Source: an uncultured Kordiimonas sp. (lineage in GTDB: Bacteria > Pseudomonadota > Alphaproteobacteria > Sphingomonadales > Kordiimonadaceae). Taken from it: a stretch of 64,000 nt of DNA. The notes beneath the pieces were generated by a model. The model was given only the letters and a program-made list of their open reading frames with translations, was not told the DNA's origin and did no database searches. The stretch's first letter is position 1; every line of letters starts with the position of its first letter. Where the stretch lies: NCBI GenBank assembly GCA_947503625.1, contig CANNEK010000001.1:186001-250000 (forward strand). The letters run 5' to 3'. Below, in pieces: positions 37,795-45,214 of this stretch. A program made the position numbers and the translations under genes.

Positions 37795-39687
37795 TTGAAT
37801 CTGTTTTCCCATACCGACAGGACCAGTCCTGCTAGCGCCTTTAAAAAACAGCACATTGCAATGGCCGCGTGGGCCCTCAGTATATCCCTCTGGCACTCTG
37901 CGGTATCCGCCGCTATGGAGAGCGAAAGCCTTCTATCCGCGGTATCGTCACCCTTGCCGGAATATGGACTTGTGATGGCCCCGGACGGCAAATCCGCAGT
38001 TTTTGCCCGAAAGTCCGGCACCTGGGGAAGCCGGGGTACGCGGTCGGAACTTTATGTCACCCGATTACAGAGCAACGCATGGACGCCCCCTGTGCTCGCT
38101 TTCCCCGGCATGGCAGACAATGACGATCCGTTTTTTTCCGTCGATGGCACCAAACTGTTTTTCACAGCCAACCGCTTGGTTAACGATGAGCCGCAGCCAG
38201 ATAGCGATATCTGGATCGCTGATTATGCCGAAGATGCGTTTCACAACCCTCGCCCCTTGGAGCGCATCAATTCGACTGCTACAGAGTACAGCCCCGTGCA
38301 AACAGCCGACGGCACGCTCTATTTCGCCAGCACCAGAAATGGCGGACTCGGCGCCGGAGATATCTGGAAATCACAACCAAGAAATGGTGCTTTTCAGGAA
38401 CCGGAGAACCTGGGTGCACCGGTAAACACCGCAGGCGGTGAATGGAATGTATTCCTGCCCCCTAGGGCAAACTATCTGATTGTTGAGGCGTCTGGCCGAC
38501 CCGATGCAAAGTCCACAAATGGGGATCTGTATTTGCATCGACTGGGGGCCAATGGCTGGGAGCGTCCTATAGCACTGGACCATGTCAATACAACGGGCAG
38601 CGACCTGATGCCCCGACTTTCCCCTGATGGCGAAACAGTCTACTTCACCAGCACGAAATCCCTGGGATCGCCCGACGCGGAGATATACGCAGAAAAAACC
38701 AATGATTTTCTCGTGTCCGGTACTCCGGCCGGTCAGCCGCGCCTGCTGGTTGTCAGCCGGTCCAATCATGAAATAGTCGCTCTTGATCCAATCACTCTGG
38801 ATATCCTCGCGCGCTATCCCACCGGCCCCGGCCCGCATGAAGTATCGGCCTCGCCTGACGGGAAAACCGTATTTGCCCCTAACTACGGCGTATACCCAAA
38901 GCCGCACAAAGACCCCATCCTGCCCTCTCAAATGCAGTTTACGTCCGAACCCTCCGACACACTCTCGCGCATTAGCCTGGCAGGCGGGGTGGACCACACA
39001 CGCTTTTCCATCTGCAGCCGCAGCCACGGCGTTGCAACAAGCCCGGATAGCCATGTCTGGGTCACGTGTCAAAACGAAGGACTAGTCCTGGAGCTTGACG
39101 GTATGAGCGGTGCCCTTGTCAAAAGCTGGCCAGCAGGTGATATGGGCAGCCACATTCTTGTGACGACAAATGACAACCGCTACGTCATCGCCAGCAACGT
39201 TGATGCGGGATCAGTTTCAATTTTCGATCGGTCGGATGGGTCGGTAAAAACCGTCAAAACCGGAAAAGGCGCAGAGGGACTTGCCCTGACACCGGACCAG
39301 AGCCATGTCTGGGTCGGCAACACGCAGGAAAACACCATTTCCGTCGTCCGGGTGCATGACGGCACGCATATCCATAAATTCTCCAGCCAGGGTCGGTTCC
39401 CGGTCAAAATGAAAATGGCGCCGGATTACAGCGAAACATGGGTTGTCAACACCTTCTCCCGCGAAATCGCAATTCTTGATGCACAAACGGGTGCTTTCAA
39501 AGAAAAACTGGCTTTTGACACACCACCACTTGGCATCCTTATGTCGCCAGACGGCGAAAGGCTCTATGTCTCGTTTCCGCGTGTAAACGAGATACGTGCT
39601 TTCGACAGACTGACACGCAATGAAGTCGCCCGCACTGATGGAATCATGGAAGGTGATGGCATGGCCTGGGTCACGACCGTGCACTAA
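37795..39687 (+). CDS. Exported double beta-propeller protein (PD40 plus YVTN repeats)
   Basis: A 630-residue protein with an N-terminal export signal (hydrophobic AMAAWALSISLWHSAVSAA). The first half has PD40/TolB-like repeats, each with a [FS]-x-D-G-x-x-[LV]-[YF]-F strand (DGTKLFFTAN, DGTLYFAST, DGETVYFTST). The second half, from about residue 315, has YVTN-type repeats (SPDGKTVFAPN, SPDSHVWVTC, TPDQSHVWVG, SPDGERLYVS). Joined propellers may bind partners or a small ligand, but no catalytic residues stand out. The start is a TTG with GGAG nine bases upstream; the ATG 22 codons later would keep part of the signal. The function is unknown. Confidence 0.7.
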   Translation: MNLFSHTDRTSPASAFKKQHIAMAAWALSISLWHSAVSAAMESESLLSAVSSPLPEYGLVMAPDGKSAVFARKSGTWGSRGTRSELYVTRLQSNAWTPPVLAFPGMADNDDPFFSVDGTKLFFTANRLVNDEPQPDSDIWIADYAEDAFHNPRPLERINSTATEYSPVQTADGTLYFASTRNGGLGAGDIWKSQPRNGAFQEPENLGAPVNTAGGEWNVFLPPRANYLIVEASGRPDAKSTNGDLYLHRLGANGWERPIALDHVNTTGSDLMPRLSPDGETVYFTSTKSLGSPDAEIYAEKTNDFLVSGTPAGQPRLLVVSRSNHEIVALDPITLDILARYPTGPGPHEVSASPDGKTVFAPNYGVYPKPHKDPILPSQMQFTSEPSDTLSRISLAGGVDHTRFSICSRSHGVATSPDSHVWVTCQNEGLVLELDGMSGALVKSWPAGDMGSHILVTTNDNRYVIASNVDAGSVSIFDRSDGSVKTVKTGKGAEGLALTPDQSHVWVGNTQENTISVVRVHDGTHIHKFSSQGRFPVKMKMAPDYSETWVVNTFSREIAILDAQTGAFKEKLAFDTPPLGILMSPDGERLYVSFPRVNEIRAFDRLTRNEVARTDGIMEGDGMAWVTTVH

Positions 39688-39743
39688 AATTTCCTGAAAT
39701 TCTCTTTCCCCATCCCAATTCAGGGAAAAACCGGCACTTTTCC

Positions 39744-39772
39744 TTGCAATTCCAGCGACCCACGTCTATGTA
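39744..39772 (+). promoter_or_regulatory. Promoter of the rpsF-rpsR-rplI operon
   Basis: TTGCAA (39744-39749), 17-base spacer, TATGTA (39767-39772). The match is good for a housekeeping promoter. It would start transcription near 39779, giving a leader of about 108 bases before rpsF. Confidence 0.65.
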
Positions 39773-39831
39773 AGCGCGTCCTTTACCGATGGTGATTCGA
39801 ACTGATGAACCTCGGCAAGGGTTTGAAGCGA

Positions 39832-39871
39832 GCTGGAGGCCCCTGCTCATGGTGACTGGGGAGCGATCAGC
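39832..39871 (+). promoter_or_regulatory. Structured rpsF leader, possible S6:S18 binding site
   Basis: GCTG (39832-39835) pairs with CAGC (39868-39871) and CCCC (39840-39843) with GGGG (39858-39861), giving a two-part stem with internal loops just before GGAG (39877-39880) and the rpsF ATG. Leaders of rpsF in many bacteria bind the S6:S18 pair to control translation; here that is inference from position and shape. Confidence 0.35.
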
Positions 39872-39886
39872 ACATAGGAGTGAAGC

Positions 39887-40288
39887 ATGGCTTTATACGA
39901 GCATGTTTTCATTGCGCGCCAGGATGTTAGTGCGACGCAGGTTGAAAACATTACAGCCGATTTCTCGAAGATTATTGAGGAAAACGGCGGCAAAGTTGCC
40001 AAAAACGAATACTGGGGTTTGAAGACCCTTGCATACCGCATCAAGAAAAACCGCAAAGGTCACTATGTTCTGTTGAACGTAGACGCACCGCATGCGGCCG
40101 TTTCCGAGATGGAACGTCAGGCCCGCCTGAACGAAGACATCCTGCGGTACATGACCGTTCGCGTTGAAGAGCTTGAGGAAGGCCCATCGGTTGTTCTTCG
40201 CTCTAAAGCAGAAAAAGAAAACCGTCGCGGTCCCCGTTCGGACAACCGTGGCCCGCGCCCCGATCGCGGTGACAGGAAGGAATCTTAA
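39887..40288 (+). CDS. rpsF: 30S ribosomal protein S6
   Basis: A 133-residue protein of the small subunit platform. The core is typical ([10 protein letters not shown], then [25 protein letters not shown] and LRYMTVRVE). It has a C-terminal tail rich in Arg, Gly, Pro and Asp (about 35 residues), longer than in E. coli after processing and common in alphaproteobacteria. It is followed after two bases by rpsR. Confidence 0.98.
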   Translation: MALYEHVFIARQDVSATQVENITADFSKIIEENGGKVAKNEYWGLKTLAYRIKKNRKGHYVLLNVDAPHAAVSEMERQARLNEDILRYMTVRVEELEEGPSVVLRSKAEKENRRGPRSDNRGPRPDRGDRKES

Positions 40289-40290
40289 TC

Positions 40291-40521
40291 ATGGCTGCAG
40301 GACGCCCTTTTTTCCGCCGTCGTAAAACCTGCCCGTTTTCCGGCGAAAATGCACAGACCATCGATTACAAAGATGTTCGTCTGCTGCAAAAATATGTATC
40401 TGAACGTGGTAAGATCGTTCCCAGCCGCATTACAGCCGTTTCTGCAAAGAAACAGCGTGAGCTTGCAAAAGCTATCAAGCGTGCCCGGAACGTTGCTCTG
40501 CTGCCGTTCATCGTTCAGTAA
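40291..40521 (+). CDS. rpsR: 30S ribosomal protein S18
   Basis: A 76-residue basic protein that pairs with S6 in the platform. The sequence [33 protein letters not shown] and [16 protein letters not shown] are diagnostic. It lies between rpsF (2 bases) and rplI (23 bases) in one operon. Confidence 0.98.
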   Translation: MAAGRPFFRRRKTCPFSGENAQTIDYKDVRLLQKYVSERGKIVPSRITAVSAKKQRELAKAIKRARNVALLPFIVQ

Positions 40522-40544
40522 CCTGCAAGAGAAGGAGACAAATC

Positions 40545-41180
40545 ATGGAAGTCATTCTCTTGGAACGCGTAGAGAAACTTGGCCAGATGGGCGATGTTGT
40601 TACCGTTAAAGACGGTTTCGCACGCAACTTCTTGCTGCCTAAGAAAAAAGCGCTTCGCGCCACTGCCAGCAACAAAGCAGGCTTTGAAGCTGATCGCGCA
40701 CGCCTTGAAGCTGAAAACCTTGAGCGGAAAAGCGAAGCCGAGAAAGTTGCCGCGGCAATGGCTGACGTTAAGGTTATTATGATCCGCGCAGCCGGTGAAA
40801 GCGGCCAGCTGTATGGTTCGGTGTCATCACGCGATATCGCCGAGGCCGTTTCTGAAGCCGGTGTTTCAGTCAATCGCAGCCAGGTTGTTTTGGACCGCGC
40901 GATTAAAACACTTGGGCTGCACGATGTTGTTATTCGTTTGCACCCTGAGGTTACCGAAACCGTTGTTGTTAACATCGCCCGCAGCCCTGATGAGGCTGAA
41001 ACTCAATTCTCAACTGGTTCGGCTGTTGTCGCGTCAGAGCATGAAGAAGAGTTTGTCGCTGACAACGAGTTTATCGAGGACGTCGCAGAAGACGTTCTTG
41101 AAGCTGCAGAAGAAACAGACGGCGAAGACGCCGTTGAAGCAGACGTTGAAGCAAACTCGGACGAAGACAAAGACGCCTAA
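40545..41180 (+). CDS. rplI: 50S ribosomal protein L9 with acidic tail
   Basis: A 211-residue form of L9. The first ~150 residues are the normal protein: [29 protein letters not shown], the long central helix and the C-terminal domain ([20 protein letters not shown]). The last ~60 residues are a strongly acidic, probably disordered tail ([36 protein letters not shown]). Extended L9 tails occur in alphaproteobacteria; the role is unknown. The operon ends in a strong terminator after this gene. Confidence 0.97.
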   Translation: MEVILLERVEKLGQMGDVVTVKDGFARNFLLPKKKALRATASNKAGFEADRARLEAENLERKSEAEKVAAAMADVKVIMIRAAGESGQLYGSVSSRDIAEAVSEAGVSVNRSQVVLDRAIKTLGLHDVVIRLHPEVTETVVVNIARSPDEAETQFSTGSAVVASEHEEEFVADNEFIEDVAEDVLEAAEETDGEDAVEADVEANSDEDKDA

Positions 41181-41202
41181 GGCGACTTTGTTCCGGAATT
41201 TT

Positions 41203-41231
41203 AAGGGTGGCGTTCGCGCCGCCCTTTTTTT
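41203..41231 (+). terminator. Intrinsic terminator after rplI
   Basis: AAGGGTGGCG (41203-41212) pairs with CGCCGCCCTT across a UUCG tetraloop (41213-41216), a very stable hairpin with one G-T pair, followed by a run of T to 41231. Confidence 0.93.
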
Positions 41232-41247
41232 GTTCGCATACGCCAAG

Positions 41248-41291
41248 TTATCCCCACAGTTATCCACCTGTGGAAAAAACACTGTGTATAT
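41248..41291 (+). promoter_or_regulatory. Cluster of four DnaA-box-like sites upstream of dnaB
   Basis: Within 44 bases lie TTATCCCCA (41248-41256), TTATCCACC (41260-41268), and on the other strand TTTTCCACA (41277-41269) and ATATACACA (41291-41283). Each differs by one base from TTATNCACA, the DnaA box. The boxes are close-packed, the first pair in one orientation and the second pair in the other, between the rplI terminator and the dnaB start 73 bases later. DnaA control of dnaB is the simplest reading. Confidence 0.6.
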
Positions 41292-41363
41292 CACGAGATA
41301 AAGTTTCGCTCCTCCACCTAAAAGAGGCATGATATTCGAAACAGTAATTCAGGGTTGGGAAAC

Positions 41364-42887
41364 ATGATCGAAGCGACACGTCAGGCAGATGCAGCCAATG
41401 ACGAAGAAGGCGGGCTGGCCTACCGGCAGGCACCGCACAACCTTGAGGCAGAACAAGCACTTCTTGGCGCTATTCTGGTCAACAATGAAGCCGCCCAGAA
41501 AGTACAGGGCTTTCTATTGCCAGAGCATTTTTTCGAACCTGTTCATGGCAGGATATACGAATCTGTCGTTAAATTGATGGACAAGAACCAGATCGCTGAT
41601 CCGGTAAAGCTCAAACCCTATTTCGAGCACGATGAAGCGCTTGCGGACGTGGGCGGAGCCCAATATCTGGTGAGACTTGCGGCAAGCGCCGCGACGATCA
41701 TCAATACAGAGGATTATGGACGCACTATCTATGACCTCGCCATGCGCCGGGCACTGATCCAGATTGGCGAAGGGATGGTAATTGACGCTTACGATGCCCC
41801 GATCGACACAGAAGCCAGCGAGCAGATATCGGATGCAGAAAAACAACTGTTTGATCTGGCAGAGCTTGGACAAGCAGATTCAGGAGCCCAGTCTTTCTCC
41901 AAGGCGCTGAAAACCGCAGTTGAGAACATCGAAAGCGCCTATAAAGACCCTGATAGCCTTTCAGGTATCACGACCGGTCTGACGCAGCTTAACGCCCAAA
42001 TCGGTGGCCTGCACGGTTCTGATCTTGTTATCCTTGCCGGACGCCCGGCGATGGGGAAAACGGCATTGGCAACCAATATTGCCTTCAATGCGGCCAAACG
42101 CTGGACAGATGATTTGGTTGATGGCCGTGATATGGACCGATCCAAGGGGTCTGTCGTTTGCTTTTTCAGTCTGGAGATGTCTGCGGACCAATTGGCAGCC
42201 CGTATTTTGTCCGATCGGGCCAACCTTCATTACCAGGGCCCTGACCCGATCCAGTCTCACGCCATGCGACAAGGCAATTTGCAGGAAGATCAATTTCAGG
42301 CCATTGCGCGCGCAGCCATGGAAATGGAAGACCTGCCGCTCTTTATCGACGACACACCTGCGCTAAGCATCGCGGGGTTGCGCACGCGGGCGCGGCGCCT
42401 GAAACGACAGCATAACCTCGGTCTAGTCGTCGTGGACTATCTTCAGTTACTACGGGGCGGCGGCAAAGGTGGTGTTGAAAACCGTGTTCAGGAAATTTCT
42501 GAAATTACACGCGGTCTCAAGGGTTTAGCAAAAGAACTTCATGTACCGGTTCTGGCGCTTTCGCAACTCAGTCGCCAAGTGGAACAGCGAGAAAACAAAC
42601 GTCCAATGCTTTCTGACCTGCGCGAATCCGGCTCCATTGAGCAAGATGCCGATATGGTGATGTTTGTATTCAGAGAAGAATACTACAAGGAAAAAGAAGA
42701 GCCTTCGATGTCTGAGGTGGACAAACACGCACAGTGGCAGGCGGACATGGCAAACCTATATGGCAAAGCAGAGGTCATCATTGGCAAGCAGCGACACGGC
42801 CCCGTCGGCACAGTGAAGCTCGCTTTCAAGAAAGAGGTTACGCGCTTCACTGATCTTGTGGACGATGATCACCTGCCCGATCATTAA
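41364..42887 (+). CDS. dnaB: Replicative DNA helicase DnaB
   Basis: A 507-residue hexameric helicase. The N-terminal domain begins at about residue 22 (APHNLEAEQALLGAIL) and the RecA-like motor follows a linker, with Walker A AGRPAMGKTA at 225-234, then FSLEMSADQLAARI, VVDYLQLL, and the arginine finger region LSQLSRQVEQRENKRP. The protein ends in a helix containing KQRHGPVGTVKLAF. No intein or duplication is present. The ATG at 41364 is favoured over a TTG three codons upstream. Confidence 0.98.
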   Translation: MIEATRQADAANDEEGGLAYRQAPHNLEAEQALLGAILVNNEAAQKVQGFLLPEHFFEPVHGRIYESVVKLMDKNQIADPVKLKPYFEHDEALADVGGAQYLVRLAASAATIINTEDYGRTIYDLAMRRALIQIGEGMVIDAYDAPIDTEASEQISDAEKQLFDLAELGQADSGAQSFSKALKTAVENIESAYKDPDSLSGITTGLTQLNAQIGGLHGSDLVILAGRPAMGKTALATNIAFNAAKRWTDDLVDGRDMDRSKGSVVCFFSLEMSADQLAARILSDRANLHYQGPDPIQSHAMRQGNLQEDQFQAIARAAMEMEDLPLFIDDTPALSIAGLRTRARRLKRQHNLGLVVVDYLQLLRGGGKGGVENRVQEISEITRGLKGLAKELHVPVLALSQLSRQVEQRENKRPMLSDLRESGSIEQDADMVMFVFREEYYKEKEEPSMSEVDKHAQWQADMANLYGKAEVIIGKQRHGPVGTVKLAFKKEVTRFTDLVDDDHLPDH

Positions 42888-42908
42888 ACAGTTAAAACCG
42901 GGCCAGCC

Positions 42909-43256
42909 TCATTCAACAGGCACGCATGCATATGATCGCAGGTCCGTTGTTATGCCGTTCTCAATCAAGTCAGCGAAAGAGTTTGGCGTAATTGTCACTG
43001 CATCGTTGACCTTCAGGCCTTCACCGCATCTACAACTGCTATCTGCGCTGATCGAAGACCCACTTCTGGTTCCATACCAGTTAATGGACACGCTAGATTT
43101 TGTGTCATCCTCATAACAGGCGGAAACCCTTACCGTCATGGTGAAACCATCGTTTTCGAAAGAATAAGACCATTCAGGTCCTTTTGCATTTACAGTTAAA
43201 GATACCGTCAAAAATCCCAGTAGCATCATAACACTGCGAGAAATTCGCACGAGCAT
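42909..43256 (-). CDS. Small secreted cysteine-containing protein of unknown function
   Basis: A 115-residue protein with a signal peptide (residues 1-24, MMLLGFLTVSLTVNA), mature part rich in Ser, Thr and acidic residues, and four cysteines (SACYED, SSCRCGEG, SYACVP) that could form two disulfides. I recognise no family. The start is set by GGGGAGG six bases or so before the ATG at 43256; an upstream in-frame ATG would break the signal sequence pattern. It is on the strand opposite dnaB, with the two stops 21 bases apart. Confidence 0.5.
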   Translation of the reverse strand: MLVRISRSVMMLLGFLTVSLTVNAKGPEWSYSFENDGFTMTVRVSACYEDDTKSSVSINWYGTRSGSSISADSSCRCGEGLKVNDAVTITPNSFADLIENGITTDLRSYACVPVE

Positions 43257-43360
43257 GCCCGCCTCCCCATATAAGAACATAAGAAGAACAAAATACACAA
43301 TAAGGACGAAAATTCAACTGGAAAAGATCGAGCTGGTGAATCCACTTTGAAGAAGAGCTG

Positions 43361-43642
43361 CTAGCACTCGATGCGAGTGGTTGAGCCGTCTTTGCGTGTC
43401 ACCGTAATCGCATCCTGCCCGGCAGAACACTCAAACGTGCCGTTTTCAGTGTGGACAACGGTCTTACCGCCTTTTGAGGTGATAACAATTTCATCGTCGT
43501 CAATGTCGACATCAACGTCGACGTTCCAGCCATCTTTGTCGTCATAGCGATAACTACTGTCTTCGTCGGAAAACAAGCTTCCGATCGCCATAAAGACAAT
43601 AATAACGGCAACGCCACCACCAAATATTTGATTTCTTGTCAT
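43361..43642 (-). CDS. Small membrane-anchored acidic protein of unknown function
   Basis: A 93-residue protein with one N-terminal helix (FGGGVAVIIVFMAIGSLF) and an acidic outer part with a run of alternating Asp and hydrophobic residues (VDVDVDIDDDEIVI), then beta-type segments with two cysteines (TFECSAG and the final Cys). The valine-aspartate alternation suggests beta strands and possibly metal binding, which is inference. No family is recognised. It is followed by the secreted protein gene above, about 100 bases further along the strand. Confidence 0.5.
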   Translation of the reverse strand: MTRNQIFGGGVAVIIVFMAIGSLFSDEDSSYRYDDKDGWNVDVDVDIDDDEIVITSKGGKTVVHTENGTFECSAGQDAITVTRKDGSTTRIEC

Positions 43643-43716
43643 TTTCCCTCTTCCCCAACAGGTTCAATGCGAGTTCTGTTCAGCTATACAATGGATATGG
43701 GATAACTCCTGGATAT

Positions 43717-44055
43717 TTAAAGACCCATCATGTTTCTGCTTTCGCGCGGAACATGAAGGCGCATGCCATTCAAATCCTGCGTCACCTCAATCTGACAGCC
43801 AAGGCGCGATGTCCTTTTCAGCCCGCTGGCAAGATCAAGCATCTCTTCCTCGTCCTCGGATGCCCCGGGTAACTTTGGAAAAAAATCTTTTTCTACAATT
43901 ACATGGCAGGTCGAGCACGCCATATTGCCTTCGCAAGCTCCCTCAATGTCGATACCAGCAGCATGCGCAAGCTCGAGCACAGTGCTCCCGACAGGCCCCG
44001 TTGCCCGGGTTTCAACTTCATCGTGACTGACAAAGGTTACCGTCACTTCTTTCAT
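43717..44055 (-). CDS. fdx: 2Fe-2S ferredoxin, Isc type
   Basis: A 112-residue adrenodoxin-like ferredoxin. The four cluster ligands are Cys41, Cys47, Cys50 and Cys87, in the CX5CX2C plus C arrangement (GACEGNMACSTCHV and RLGCQIEV). This type supplies electrons in iron-sulfur cluster assembly. The start overlaps the upstream desulfurase stop by four bases (ATGA), so the two proteins are made together. Confidence 0.93.
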   Translation of the reverse strand: MKEVTVTFVSHDEVETRATGPVGSTVLELAHAAGIDIEGACEGNMACSTCHVIVEKDFFPKLPGASEDEEEMLDLASGLKRTSRLGCQIEVTQDLNGMRLHVPRESRNMMGL

Positions 44056-45212
44056 CTACATCCACCTTGGTTTTTAACTGCGGCCTCGATCTTGTCACAG
44101 GCGAAATCAATTTCCTCGTCCGTTGTCATTCGCCCAATGCCAATTCTAAGCGAAGCTTTTGCGTTACGGTCACTAACACCAATCGCTTCCAGCACGTAAG
44201 AAGGCCCCGTAACGGCAGAAGCACATGCCGCGCCCGAAGATACCGCGAGCCCTCTTATATCCGCGAACAATCGGTCACCATCAAGACCGGGAAAACAAAC
44301 ATTGAGATTGCCAACCCAGCGTTTTTCCGTGTGGCCGTTAACATGCATTCCCGGCGCACGGGCTTCCAAGTGACTGGTCAGCCGCCGCATCATCGCTTTC
44401 AAACGACCACTTTCCTGAGCCATTTCCTGCGCACATATTTCCGCGGACTTTCCCAACCCGGCAACGAGTGCAGGCGCCTGTGTCCCCGCCCTTAGACCTG
44501 CTTCCTGCCCGCCACCATGCATTTGAGGTGCAATCGCGGCATCGCGGTCTGTGCGGTGATACAGCGCTCCCACCCCTTTGGGGCCATATATCTTGTGCGC
44601 CGAGATGCTCATAAAATCGATTTTGGCAGCCTTGATATCTATCGGGATTTTTCCAAAAGCCTGCGCCGCGTCGGTGTGAAACAGAATACCTCGTGATCTG
44701 CAAAGTGCTCCAATTTCAGAGAGAGGTTGAATGACACCAATTTCGTTGTTCACCGCCATGACGGAAACAAGCGCTGTTTCATCCGTAAAAGCATCTTCCA
44801 GCCTGTTTAAATCGAGCAAGCCGTCAGCACCGACAGGCAAAACCGTTAGCCTATGCCCTGTCCGTTCACATACCCTTGCGGCCTCCAGAACACATTTGTG
44901 TTCGGTCGCAACGGTGATCAGATGCGGCTTCTGTTTGCCCCAAACATCCATCACCCCTTTCAGAACCAGATTGTTGGCTTCCGTTGCCCCAGAAAGAAAC
45001 GTGATTGCATCTGCTTGAGTATTGATGACACCTGCCACTTGTTCCCGCGCAACATCAAGCGCGGCTTCTGCCTCCCAACCAAAACGATGCTCCGCCGAAT
45101 GAGGATTACCAAACCTTGTGGTCAGATAGGGCATCATCGCCGTCAGGACACGCGCGTCCAGCGGTGTCGTTGACTGATAATCCATGTAAGCAGATGTGAT
45201 ACCCATGGCCAT
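44052..45212 (-). CDS. iscS: Cysteine desulfurase, class I (IscS/NifS)
   Basis: A 386-residue PLP enzyme that takes sulfur from cysteine. PLP-binding Lys207 is in SAHKIYGPKGVGAL, the ATEHKCVLE and TDAAQAFGK segments are present, and the active-site Cys330 lies in the long flexible loop SSGAACASAV. It follows the second desulfurase with a two-base gap and overlaps fdx. It is shorter than E. coli IscS and may be of a NifS subtype, so the symbol is a family label. Confidence 0.9.
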   Translation of the reverse strand: MAMGITSAYMDYQSTTPLDARVLTAMMPYLTTRFGNPHSAEHRFGWEAEAALDVAREQVAGVINTQADAITFLSGATEANNLVLKGVMDVWGKQKPHLITVATEHKCVLEAARVCERTGHRLTVLPVGADGLLDLNRLEDAFTDETALVSVMAVNNEIGVIQPLSEIGALCRSRGILFHTDAAQAFGKIPIDIKAAKIDFMSISAHKIYGPKGVGALYHRTDRDAAIAPQMHGGGQEAGLRAGTQAPALVAGLGKSAEICAQEMAQESGRLKAMMRRLTSHLEARAPGMHVNGHTEKRWVGNLNVCFPGLDGDRLFADIRGLAVSSGAACASAVTGPSYVLEAIGVSDRNAKASLRIGIGRMTTDEEIDFACDKIEAAVKNQGGCR

Positions 45213-45214
45213 TG

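Noticed and set aside
38371-39072. A 233-codon open frame antisense to the propeller gene
   Set aside because: The sense gene has clear repeats and an export signal; the antisense product has none and follows from codon bias.
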